Positions 1 through 4,735 are shown, counted from the stretch's first letter. The stretch: DNA of 5,121 bases from Hyphomicrobium sp. (GCA_025927515.1 JAICLG010000214.1:1-5121), one strand, 5' to 3'. The notes: generated by a model not told the origin, from the letters alone. Numbers and translations: made by a program.

Positions 1-148
1 AGTGGCCCTTGGCGTTGCGGCAGACCTTGGGCTTGGCCGGGCATTTCATGAACTTGCCGTGCTTGTCCTTGCACGGCGCGGCGGCGAACGACGGAGTTGT
101 GCCTGCCAGCAGGCTGACGGCGGTGACGGCGAGCAAAAGCTTCTTCAT
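1..148 (-). CDS. Small exported Cys/Lys-rich protein, N-terminal part (partial)
   Basis: Only the first 49 codons are inside the window; the gene runs off the left edge. The product starts MKKLLLAVTAVSLLAG and has a classic Sec signal peptide: two lysines, a hydrophobic stretch at residues 4-15, and likely cleavage after the Ala run near residues 22-24 (PSFAAA). The mature part is short, basic and cysteine-containing, with a degenerate internal repeat: C-K-D-K-H-G-K-F-x-K-C at about 26-36, then C-R-N-A-K-G-H from 43. Small periplasmic or secreted proteins with such C-x3-G-K/R-F-x-K-C units are common in sphingomonads, but I know of no assigned function. The start is supported by a strong Shine-Dalgarno sequence (GGGAGGA on the minus strand, about 155-161). 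It was chosen although no long ORF is visible, because signal peptide, start codon and RBS agree. Confidence 0.72.
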   Translation of the reverse strand, partial: MKKLLLAVTAVSLLAGTTPSFAAAPCKDKHGKFMKCPAKPKVCRNAKGH

Positions 149-179
149 GTGATCCTCCCTTCGGCATGGGGGAGGCGCG

Positions 180-208
180 ATTATGCGCCTGTCCGGGCGA
201 AGCGGGAA
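180..208 (-). promoter_or_regulatory. Candidate promoter of the small exported protein
   Basis: On the minus strand a CATAAT hexamer (185 down to 180) is a good -10 box about 32 bases before the start codon at 148. At 17-bp spacing the -35 position reads TTCCCG (208-203), which matches the consensus poorly. The -10 box is credible, the -35 box is not convincing, and position is the main support. Confidence 0.3.
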
Positions 209-271
209 TGGAAGGATTGTTACAAATGGGCGGGGGCCAAGGGTCGCTGCGCGCGGCGGGCTCGGCTCTGC

Positions 272-308
272 CGTCACGAAATGAATTCGTGACGTCGGAC
301 GGGTTCGC
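272..308. repeat. Hairpin plus 21-base intergenic repeat, copy 1
   Basis: CGTCACGAA (272-280) and TTCGTGACG (286-294) form a perfect 9-bp inverted repeat around the loop ATGAA. The right arm runs into a 21-base unit (288-308) that recurs exactly at 4032-4052, where it also follows a hairpin with a TGAA-containing loop. It lies between divergent and unrelated genes and encodes nothing credible. It is most likely a member of a dispersed sphingomonad intergenic repeat family. Confidence 0.7.
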
Positions 309-312
309 ACCA

Positions 313-327
313 CCGGATCAAGTCCGG
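313..327. repeat. Short palindromic repeat CCGGATCAAGTCCGG
   Basis: This 15-base core (CCGGA-TCAAG-TCCGG) is the centre of the 27-base repeat found at 3194-3220 and 4736-4762, here without the extra outer C/G pairs. It is a truncated or diverged member of the same family, placed a few bases after the hairpin element at 272-308. Confidence 0.6.
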
Positions 328-376
328 CGGCGCGCCCCGCCGGCCGGCTATCGCCATCTCTTCGACGCTGCTCCGG

Positions 377-392
377 CGACGCTTACGCGTCG
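377..392 (-). terminator. Hairpin downstream of the cupin gene
   Basis: CGACGC (377-382), loop TTAC, GCGTCG (387-392) is a perfect 6-bp GC-rich hairpin starting about 20 bases past the cupin stop codon. No T-run follows on the minus strand, so it is not a canonical intrinsic terminator. It may slow polymerase or protect the mRNA 3' end. Confidence 0.3.
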
Positions 393-412
393 GCGTCGCT
401 GCGCTCGGTGGC

Positions 413-808
413 TCAAGCCAGATATTCGTCGTCGCTGACCTTCTCCATCCAGGTGACGACCTTGCCGCCCTGCGCTTCCTGGAGGGCGATGTGGGCCATG
501 GGCTCGCCGGGCGTGGCGCCGTGCCAGTGGCGGCGGTTCGGCTCGCAGAAGACGATGTCGCCGGTGGTGATGGTCTCCTTCGCCTCGCCCTCGCACTGGT
601 GCCAGCCGGTGCCGGATACGACGATCAAAGTCTGGCCGAGCGGGTGGGTGTGCCAGTTGGAGCGGGCGCCGGCCTCGAACCGGACCATGGCGCCGGCGAG
701 GCGGGCGGGGAGGTCGCGGCTGAACTGCCATTCGATGGTGACGTCGCCGGTGAAGTAATCGGCGGGGCCCTTGACCGGCGCCTGGGTGCCGCTGCGGATG
801 ATGGTCAT
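413..808 (-). CDS. Cupin protein, hydroxynitrile-lyase-like (GtHNL-type), 131 aa
   Basis: This is a single-domain cupin, probably cytoplasmic and Mn/Fe-dependent. The first cupin motif is W-H53-T-H55-P-L-G-Q59-T-L-I-V and the second is H94-W-H-G-A-T-P, followed by H106-I-A-L-Q110-E. With the ATG at 808 the length (131 aa) and numbering coincide with the cupin-fold (R)-hydroxynitrile lyase of Granulicella tundricola as I recall it: metal ligands H53, H55, Q59 and H94; active-site H106 and Q110; also A40 and V42. That match is the main reason for choosing this start over an in-frame GTG 54 bases upstream (862). The region just before the ATG has no strong Shine-Dalgarno. Other conserved family marks are K-G-P-A-D-Y-F-T-G at 13-21 and V-V-T-W-M-E-K-V near the C-terminus. 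Members are often annotated only as 'cupin domain-containing protein'; the physiological substrate is unknown, and cyanohydrin cleavage may be a side activity. It is transcribed away from the brnTA promoter and shows the high GC of the host genome. Confidence 0.88.
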   Translation of the reverse strand: MTIIRSGTQAPVKGPADYFTGDVTIEWQFSRDLPARLAGAMVRFEAGARSNWHTHPLGQTLIVVSGTGWHQCEGEAKETITTGDIVFCEPNRRHWHGATPGEPMAHIALQEAQGGKVVTWMEKVSDDEYLA

Positions 809-947
809 GGATACGAAACGCTCGGCGCCGAACAACAGTGCCGCCGAACCCAGGCGCGACACGGTAGAACGGGGTCCTTCGATACTGATGACCGAGGCGC
901 GGCCGCGAACTTTAGGTCCATGACATCACTCATCGCAGAAGCTTTAT

Positions 948-991
948 GCGTATCTACGGCATTGACACATTGCTAGGCAAAGCGTATATAC
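948..991 (+). promoter_or_regulatory. Strong sigma-70 promoter of brnTA with candidate operator boxes
   Basis: TTGACA (962-967) and TATATA (985-990) are separated by exactly 17 bp, an almost ideal housekeeping promoter pointing at brnT. Two nearly identical 10-mers flank it: GCGTATCTAC (948-957) and GCGTATATAC (982-991), with one mismatch, starts 34 bp apart, and each containing the dyad GTA-N2-TAC. The second box covers the -10 hexamer. A third dyad, TTGC-TAG-GCAA (970-980), sits in the spacer. BrnA-type antitoxins are ribbon-helix-helix repressors that autoregulate their operon, so these are the natural candidate binding sites. The assignment to BrnA is inference. Confidence 0.6.
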
Positions 992-1015
992 AGGAAATGG
1001 CGCGGAATGGTCCGA

Positions 1016-1040
1016 AGCCTAAAGGCTGACGCAAGTCAGC
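1016..1040 (+). promoter_or_regulatory. Structured brnT leader with GNRA-capped hairpin
   Basis: GCTGAC (1025-1030) pairs with GTCAGC (1035-1040) around the tetraloop GCAA, a stable GNRA loop. An overlapping alternative stem, AGCC (1016-1019) with GGCT (1024-1027), shares bases with it, so the two are mutually exclusive. It lies in the predicted 5' untranslated region just before the leader ORF ribosome binding site. A regulatory role is only suggested by position. Confidence 0.35.
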
Positions 1041-1055
1041 TCGTTCAGAGGGACG

Positions 1056-1136
1056 ATGATGATGATGAAGCTACTCCGATCTGACCGGGTGCGGTCACCA
1101 ACGGGAATAATGAGAAATGAGAGTAACGTACGATGA
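1056..1136 (+). CDS. Possible 26-codon leader ORF overlapping brnT
   Basis: Four consecutive ATG codons (1056-1067) open a short frame that ends at TGA 1134-1136, overlapping the first 20 bases of brnT in another frame. A strong purine-rich Shine-Dalgarno, AGAGGGA (1047-1053), lies 2, 5 or 8 bases before the first, second or third ATG. It is better placed than the weak GGGAA (1103-1107) in front of brnT. The peptide is short and basic and resembles nothing I recognise. Translation through it could deliver ribosomes to brnT and couple toxin output to leader translation. It could equally be a chance frame. Confidence 0.25.
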   Translation: MMMMKLLRSDRVRSPTGIMRNESNVR

Positions 1137-1395
1137 GAATAAGCGTCTTGAAGTTCTGAACTCTCGGGGTCTCGACTTTAAAGATGCTGCGGGAATTTTT
1201 GATAAGTTTCATCTCACCAGGCGAGATGATCGTGACTACGACGAAGAACGGTTCCTAACCGTAGGAGAGATGGGAGATCAGGTGGTCCTGGTCGTCTGGA
1301 CTCTGCGAGATGAAGACCGCCGCATCATTACGATGTGGAAAGCAAACTATGGAGAACGTGAAAGATATCACCGTCACCGCGACGAAAGCGGATGA
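1117..1395 (+). CDS. brnT: BrnT-family type II toxin (RelE-like ribonuclease)
   Basis: This 92-residue protein has the BrnT (formerly DUF497) signature: an N-terminal V-T-Y-D-E-N-K-R, then N-S-R-G-L-D-F-K-D-A, a central R-x-Y-D-E-E-R-F-L-T-V-G, the strand V-V-L-V-V-W-T, and the C-terminal R-R-I-I-T-M-W-K-A-N followed by E-R-E-R-Y. Known family members are RNase toxins with a RelE-like fold that block translation and are neutralised by BrnA. This copy looks full length, and the 'W-K-A' variant of the last motif is common in the family. An in-frame TGA at 1111-1113 just before the ATG fixes the start. The ribosome binding site is weak (GGGAA, 1103-1107). Toxin-first order with the antitoxin overlapping by 47 bases is typical. 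GC content is visibly lower than in the flanking genes (27/60 at 1141-1200), consistent with acquisition by transfer. Confidence 0.93.
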   Translation: MRVTYDENKRLEVLNSRGLDFKDAAGIFDKFHLTRRDDRDYDEERFLTVGEMGDQVVLVVWTLRDEDRRIITMWKANYGERERYHRHRDESG

Positions 1396-1606
1396 GCGCA
1401 AGCCGAACCTCGATGAGGATTGGTTTGCAGAAGCCGATGCGTTCATCGGCACCAAATTGGTGCGGCGAGGTCGACCGAAGGCTGAGAAGGTCAAACGGGC
1501 GGTCTCACTGCGCCTCGATGAGGAAGTGATTGATTGGTTCAAGCAGGGTGGGCCAGGGTGGCAGACCCGAATGAATGACGCACTTCGGAAGGCGGCTCGA
1601 GTTTAG
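1349..1606 (+). CDS. brnA: BrnA-family antitoxin (ribbon-helix-helix)
   Basis: The chosen start at 1349 gives 85 residues and is preceded by GGAAAG (1337-1342) six bases upstream. A longer frame from 1310 lacks family support and would lie deeper inside brnT. The N-terminal half is acidic (N-L-D-E-D-W-F-A-E-A-D, about 20-30), followed by a basic R-R-G-R-P-K-x-E-K-V-K-R (39-50). The C-terminal half is the BrnA ribbon-helix-helix: V-S-L-R-L-D at 52-57, V-I-D-W-F-K at 60-65, then G-P-G-W-Q-T-R-M-N-D-A-L-R (68-80). In characterised pairs BrnA binds BrnT and represses the shared promoter. The gene overlaps brnT by 47 bases, so translation is probably coupled. Its stop codon lies inside the loop of the downstream terminator. 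Confidence 0.93.
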   Translation: MENVKDITVTATKADERKPNLDEDWFAEADAFIGTKLVRRGRPKAEKVKRAVSLRLDEEVIDWFKQGGPGWQTRMNDALRKAARV

Positions 1607-1620
1607 GGCCGCCTTTTTTT
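1589..1620 (+). terminator. Intrinsic terminator of brnTA
   Basis: AAGGCGGC (1589-1596) pairs with GCCGCCTT (1608-1615) around an 11-base loop, followed by a run of seven T (1614-1620). The left arm and the loop carry the last codons and the stop codon of brnA. It works only in the plus direction: on the opposite strand the stem is not followed by a T-run, so it would not stop transcription arriving from the convergent nuclease gene. Confidence 0.85.
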
Positions 1621-1743
1621 CCATCTTCAATAATCCAAGCCCGATTTCAGATACTGCGCGGCCCTTACCGACTGTAGCAAGTTGGAAGAGAGGCTCTCGT
1701 TGGGGCACGCATTTGATACGAAGTGTTCGGACCCGCGATCGGA
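1621..1743. other. Spacer between the convergent modules
   Basis: These 123 bases separate the brnTA terminator from the 3' end of the nuclease gene. Reading frames through it on either strand extend into brnA or the nuclease gene and look like shadows. No terminator for the minus-strand gene is apparent. Confidence 0.4.
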
Positions 1744-3114
1744 TCAAAGCTCTGCTGGAAACTCGGCTGATTGCAAGGCTACCTCTCTTTCAAGGTCGCT
1801 TTGTCGACGGGCGAGAGTTTCGCGGTATTCTTGAGCTTCGATGTTGTTGAAGAATTGCGCCTGCGGAGCCAGACGTCTGACAGCCGCTTCAACTTCCTCG
1901 ATTGATGCACGAAAGAACTCTTTACGGTTGTTCTGCATATTGATGCGCGTCGTCTCAAACTCGCTGTGCAACGCGTGCTCTAGCGCTGGCGCGTCGTCGC
2001 TATAAATCATGGCGTGAGTGTCAAAACAAAAAGGCACACTCGCATCGCCGAGCTCACGCACACGATCGACCGGATCGAGCCGACGCGTCAGCCCAATCTT
2101 CACAACGCCCTCACCGAATGAACCGATGTTCGAAATGATATAGACATAGCCAGACCGCGTTCGCTCGGCCATCGCCTTCGCTCGCTCCGCTTTCGCTTGG
2201 GCCGCCGCGAGATCTTTCTCCAGCGTCGTGATCTGGTCTTCGAAAGCCTTCAACTGCGGACCAACGATGAGTCGTGCTTCGGCCTTGGCCTTGTCGAGCA
2301 ACTTCGCGTAATGCGCTTCTTCTTCCTCTGCTCGTTCCAAGTCGCGGAGAAGCTTTTGCTCTTCACGAGCGAGTCTCGCTACCTCTGCCCGTTCGTCGCG
2401 CTCCGCCTTCACTTTCTCACGATGCTCGTGGGTGAGGTAAAGTTCTTCCAACTTCAAAGCGACGTACTGCGATGCAATGTAGGTAGTGTTTGAGGCATTC
2501 ATCTTATCAATCTGCTCTTGGGCGCGCAGGATTCGTTTCTCCATCGCATTCACATTATTCCACCGAGTGTTTGCGATCGCCGCCTCGCATTCGTTGTTGA
2601 ACGCTCGCAGAGTCAGGCGGACATTCCGATTGGTCATGGTTTCGCCCTTGGAGTAGCTTCCATCGACGTGCCACTTCGTCGGGCATTGGACGGCAGTCTT
2701 CGCCGCGACCATCTGCTTCTGCTGCTCCCGTACCGTCTGAATGGCAGCCTTGTAATCTTCGCTATCGGTGAATTCGAAATGTGGCTCGTATACGCCCATT
2801 TCCGCAAACGAGAGGCGCTCATCAAAGATCGCGATCTCACTTTGTAGGCGGTCGTAGATCGCCTTCTTCTCAATATATGATGATTTCAGCTTCTCGAGTT
2901 GGCGAGCAAATTGGACGGTTTCTGACCGGACACGAGCTTCCTCTTCGTCAGCATTGACTACGCCCGCGAAACGGGTCTTGGACTGATCGAATTCCTGCTG
3001 AGTTTTTTGCAGGGCGTTTTGGCACTCTCTAAGACGTCTCGTGCTCAGCCAAAGGACTGCGCCTAATCCGACAGGCGCAAGCATCCATAACACCACCAAC
3101 AACGTGCCCAACAT
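1744..3114 (-). CDS. SNIPE-like membrane-anchored anti-phage nuclease (DUF4041 + GIY-YIG/T5orf172)
   Basis: 456 residues. Residues 2-23 form one hydrophobic transmembrane helix followed by positive residues (TRRLR), which predicts a single anchor with the rest in the cytoplasm. A coiled coil spans about 28-100. Residues about 100-205 match DUF4041: G-V-Y-E-P-H-F-E-F (107-115), S-E-D-Y-K (118-122), K-W-H-V-D-G-S (147-153), L-R-A-F-N-N-E-C (169-176). A highly charged coiled coil follows (about 220-318). Residues 321-413 are a T5orf172/Mug113-type GIY-YIG nuclease: G322-Y-V-Y325-I, V-K-I-G341-L-T, R351, a likely metal-binding E379 in A-L-E-H-A-L-H, and R397-K-E-F-F. A short charged tail (about 414-456) follows. 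This domain order is that of SNIPE, a membrane nuclease described in E. coli that degrades phage DNA during injection. All nuclease core residues appear intact, so it should be active. The ATG at 3114 has a good ribosome binding site (AGGGGGA). Composition is AT-richer than the neighbours (33/60 GC at 2221-2280). SNIPE identity rests on domain recognition, not alignment. Confidence 0.85.
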   Translation of the reverse strand: MLGTLLVVLWMLAPVGLGAVLWLSTRRLRECQNALQKTQQEFDQSKTRFAGVVNADEEEARVRSETVQFARQLEKLKSSYIEKKAIYDRLQSEIAIFDERLSFAEMGVYEPHFEFTDSEDYKAAIQTVREQQKQMVAAKTAVQCPTKWHVDGSYSKGETMTNRNVRLTLRAFNNECEAAIANTRWNNVNAMEKRILRAQEQIDKMNASNTTYIASQYVALKLEELYLTHEHREKVKAERDERAEVARLAREEQKLLRDLERAEEEEAHYAKLLDKAKAEARLIVGPQLKAFEDQITTLEKDLAAAQAKAERAKAMAERTRSGYVYIISNIGSFGEGVVKIGLTRRLDPVDRVRELGDASVPFCFDTHAMIYSDDAPALEHALHSEFETTRINMQNNRKEFFRASIEEVEAAVRRLAPQAQFFNNIEAQEYRETLARRQSDLEREVALQSAEFPAEL

Positions 3115-3193
3115 GACAGTCCCCCTGCCAGCGTGAGCACCGCGAGATGCTCTCAGCGTAAACTCTCCGAGAAGTCAGGACCGTAAAGAAGGC
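3115..3193 (-). promoter_or_regulatory. Upstream region and RBS of the SNIPE-like gene
   Basis: A strong Shine-Dalgarno, AGGGGGA on the minus strand (about 3119-3125), precedes the ATG. Just upstream, GAGCA (3135-3139) and TGCTC (3148-3152) form a small stem near the ribosome binding site. I find no clear -35/-10 pair between the start and the repeat at 3194-3220, so the promoter is either weak, of another type, or upstream beyond the repeat. Confidence 0.4.
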
Positions 3194-3220
3194 GGACCCC
3201 GGATCAAGTCCGGGGTGACG
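3194..3220. repeat. 27-base palindromic intergenic repeat, copy A
   Basis: The core is CCCCGGA-TCAAG-TCCGGGG (3197-3215), a 7-bp inverted repeat with a 5-base loop. The full 27 bases recur without change at 4736-4762, and the inner 15 bases at 313-327. This family is very common between sphingomonad genes. Here it lies at the right edge of the AT-rich patch, between the SNIPE-like gene and the first DUF2059 gene. Confidence 0.85.
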
Positions 3221-3274
3221 ATTGGCCTGGCGGTCGTTCTTCTCCGCGCCCCTTGGAGCCGCGACGGAGTGCAT

Positions 3275-3302
3275 GGCTCGGGACCGCCGCATGGCCCGAG
3301 CC
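3275..3302 (-). terminator. Hairpin downstream of the first DUF2059 gene
   Basis: GGCTCGGG (3275-3282) and CCCGAGCC (3295-3302) form a perfect 8-bp stem with a 12-base loop, 15 bases past the stop codon of the minus-strand DUF2059 gene. No T-run follows, so termination is uncertain. The position fits a transcript 3'-end structure. Confidence 0.4.
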
Positions 3303-3317
3303 TTGCTGGCGGACCTC

Positions 3318-3917
3318 TTACTTCCCCTGACCCTGCGCGGCGATCTTGGCCATGACGTCGGGGTGCGACTGGAGATATGCCATCAGCTTGGCCTTGAAGT
3401 CCGCAAGCATCGGCGCCCCCGTTGCCTGGGCGTCGGCGACGATCGCTGCGTTCACTTTCATCACCGCCGGATCGCCGATCATCGCCGTCGACTTCGACAG
3501 ATAATGCCGCCCGCTCGGCGTGTCGGCGAAGGCGTGGATGTCCTTGAGCTCGGCGAGGGAGAATTCGCGCGCGTAGGCGGTCGCCATCGCCTCGAGCAGG
3601 GCCGGGAAATGCCTCGCCATCAGCGGTCGCTGGGCGGCGAGGCTCTGGTTGATGAAATCGTCGACGATGGCGTGGAGACCGGGGTCCTCCATGGCAGCCT
3701 TGGGGAAGTTCGCTCGCATCGGCGCGGTGATGTCGTTCAGCATCTTGTCCGTCATCTGCTGACGCTGCGCAGGCGGGAAGACGACGGCGATGATGGCCCG
3801 CGCCTCCACGAGCTTCGCGGTATCCGCCTCCGCGGGGACGGCTGCCGACCGGCCGCATGCAGAGTTCGGGATCGAAACGGCAAGCGCCGCCGCGGCTAAC
3901 AGGCCAAAGTTCTTCAT
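3318..3917 (-). CDS. Exported DUF2059 protein 1, 199 aa
   Basis: The function is unknown; DUF2059 proteins are small exported, mostly helical proteins found widely in proteobacteria. Residues 1-20 are a signal peptide (MKNFGLLAAAALAVS...). A cysteine at 21 invites a lipoprotein reading, but the preceding N-S-A is a poor lipobox, so ordinary signal peptidase I cleavage nearby is more likely. The helical body begins with V-F-P-P-A-Q-R-Q-Q-M (46-55). The most conserved block is at 109-150: E-A-M-A-x-A-Y-A-R-E-F-S-L, A-F-A-D-T-P-S-G-R-H, S-T. The start at 3917 is preceded by GGGGGGA, a strong ribosome binding site; an upstream in-frame ATG (3974) would put non-signal sequence before the signal peptide. 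It is paralogous to the next gene upstream, with repeat DNA between them. High GC matches the host genome. Confidence 0.88.
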   Translation of the reverse strand: MKNFGLLAAAALAVSIPNSACGRSAAVPAEADTAKLVEARAIIAVVFPPAQRQQMTDKMLNDITAPMRANFPKAAMEDPGLHAIVDDFINQSLAAQRPLMARHFPALLEAMATAYAREFSLAELKDIHAFADTPSGRHYLSKSTAMIGDPAVMKVNAAIVADAQATGAPMLADFKAKLMAYLQSHPDVMAKIAAQGQGK

Positions 3918-3975
3918 AATCCCCCCAAATTCCCCGTGCAGAGGGAATAGTAGAGGAGGGCGGCGAAGGATCAAG

Positions 3976-4020
3976 GGCGCCCTTCGACTTCGCTCAGGAC
4001 GAGCGGGGAGAGGTCACGCG
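3976..4020. repeat. 45-base intergenic repeat, copy A
   Basis: These 45 bases, with the core CCCTTCGACTTCGCTCAGG, are identical to 4786-4830. The segment lies between the two DUF2059 genes. Its last 8 bases form the left arm of the hairpin at 4013-4037, so element families are joined here as a mosaic. Confidence 0.88.
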
Positions 4021-4052
4021 GAGTGAATCCGCGTGACGTCGGACGGGTTCGC
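4013..4052. repeat. Hairpin plus 21-base intergenic repeat, copy 2
   Basis: GTCACGCGGA (4013-4022) and TCCGCGTGAC (4028-4037) make a perfect 10-bp stem around GTGAA. The right arm leads into the 21-base unit 4032-4052, identical to 288-308. It sits just after the stop codon of the second DUF2059 gene (minus strand) and could act as a transcript-end structure for it. Confidence 0.75.
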
Positions 4053-4074
4053 GGAGTTTCGGTTGCGGCGCCGT

Positions 4075-4692
4075 TCAGCTCACCGGTGTCGGCTTGGCTG
4101 CCTGCTCTTCCTTTTGCTTCTTCGCGACATAGTCCTCGACGTCCTGCATCGACTGCCGCGTGATCTCGGGAAGCTTGGCCATCAGCTTCGCGCTCATGCG
4201 TTGACTCGCTGCCTGGACGTCCGGGTCTTTGAGGATTTGCGTCGAGCGTTCGAAGAAGTGCTGGCCGGTCGGAGTCTTCGCGAAGGCCAGGATCGCGTCG
4301 AGGTCGTCGAGCGAAAAGTCGCGGGCATAGGCACGGGCCATGGCTTCAAAGTAATCGGGAATCGCATCCTGCGTGGCCGCCTTCAGTTCCGCGAACATGC
4401 GCGCCTGCGAACGGTCGAGAAGCGCCTGGAAGTCCTTGTCGTTGCTGAACTGACTGCTGGGCACGGCGCTTTTCATCTGTTCCGTGAGGCTGTCGATCAT
4501 CGAGCCGAACATCTGCATGCGCTTCGCGGGCGGGAATGCGGTGTCGAGGATCTGGTGGGCGACGGCCAGCGACTCCGGGTTGAGGGCTGCGGCGGGTGCC
4601 GGGTGAGGTGGCGGCGCTGCCGCGGGCGCTGCGGAGGCGGGCTGCGAAAGCAGCAGCAGCGAGCCGGCAAGCGGCGCGAGAATCGTCTTCAT
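4075..4692 (-). CDS. Exported DUF2059 protein 2, 205 aa
   Basis: The function is unknown. A clear signal peptide covers residues 1-21 (MKTILAPLAGSLLLLSQPASA, cleavage after A-S-A), followed by a Pro/Ala-rich linker (22-38) and a helical DUF2059 body. T-A-F-P-P-A-K-R-M-Q-M (51-61) and E-A-M-A-R-A-Y-A-R-D-F-S-L (116-128), then A-F-A-K-T-P-T-G-Q-H, mirror the neighbouring gene. Over the core block (116-157 here, 109-150 there) 24 of 42 residues are identical by hand alignment, so the pair arose by tandem duplication. The C-terminus is Lys/Glu/Gln-rich. The start at 4692 has a strong ribosome binding site (GAGGGGGC); an in-frame ATG at 4749 falls inside the repeat at 4736-4762 and is rejected. 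It lies downstream of rpoD in the same direction, separated by repeats and an rpoD 3' hairpin. Confidence 0.88.
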   Translation of the reverse strand: MKTILAPLAGSLLLLSQPASAAPAAAPPPHPAPAAALNPESLAVAHQILDTAFPPAKRMQMFGSMIDSLTEQMKSAVPSSQFSNDKDFQALLDRSQARMFAELKAATQDAIPDYFEAMARAYARDFSLDDLDAILAFAKTPTGQHFFERSTQILKDPDVQAASQRMSAKLMAKLPEITRQSMQDVEDYVAKKQKEEQAAKPTPVS

Positions 4693-4735
4693 GTTAGCCC
4701 CCTCAAGCATCGAGGACGCCGATCGTAGAACAGGT

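Larger units (their letters stand above)
809..1116. other. Intergenic region between divergent cupin and brnT genes
   Basis: This 308-base stretch holds the brnTA promoter with candidate operators (948-991), a structured brnT leader (1016-1040) and a short leader ORF (1056-1136). Composition shifts from GC-rich to AT-richer near 905-910, which I take as the left edge of the accessory patch. On the minus strand a 42-codon ORF (933-805) ends in an ATGA overlap with the cupin start but has no ribosome binding site. I see no convincing promoter for the cupin gene. Confidence 0.6.

Noticed and set aside
809..862. In-frame GTG start giving the cupin 18 more residues
   Set aside because: The extension is not family-like, and the ATG at 808 gives the exact length and residue numbering of the family.
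805..933. 42-codon minus-strand ORF ending in an ATGA overlap with the cupin start
   Set aside because: It has no ribosome binding site, no recognisable sequence and spans the composition boundary; the overlap is probably chance.
491..976. 161-codon plus-strand ORF across the cupin gene
   Set aside because: It is antisense to a clearly conserved cupin and is Gly/Ala/Asp-rich as expected of a high-GC shadow frame.
1505..1747. 80-codon minus-strand ORF opposite brnA
   Set aside because: It needs a TTG start, lies antisense to the conserved brnA 3' end and the terminator, and shows no motif.
905..3190. Insertion sequence or prophage
   Set aside because: There is no transposase, integrase or phage structural gene; only weak edge repeats are seen.
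3222..3899. 225-codon plus-strand ORF opposite the first DUF2059 gene
   Set aside because: It is an Arg/Gly/Leu-rich shadow of a conserved signal-peptide protein on the other strand.
3918..3974. Longer start for the first DUF2059 protein
   Set aside because: It would bury the signal peptide and ignore the strong ribosome binding site before 3917.
4033..4728. 231-codon plus-strand ORF opposite the second DUF2059 gene
   Set aside because: It starts inside a repeat element and runs antisense to a conserved gene; composition is typical of a shadow.
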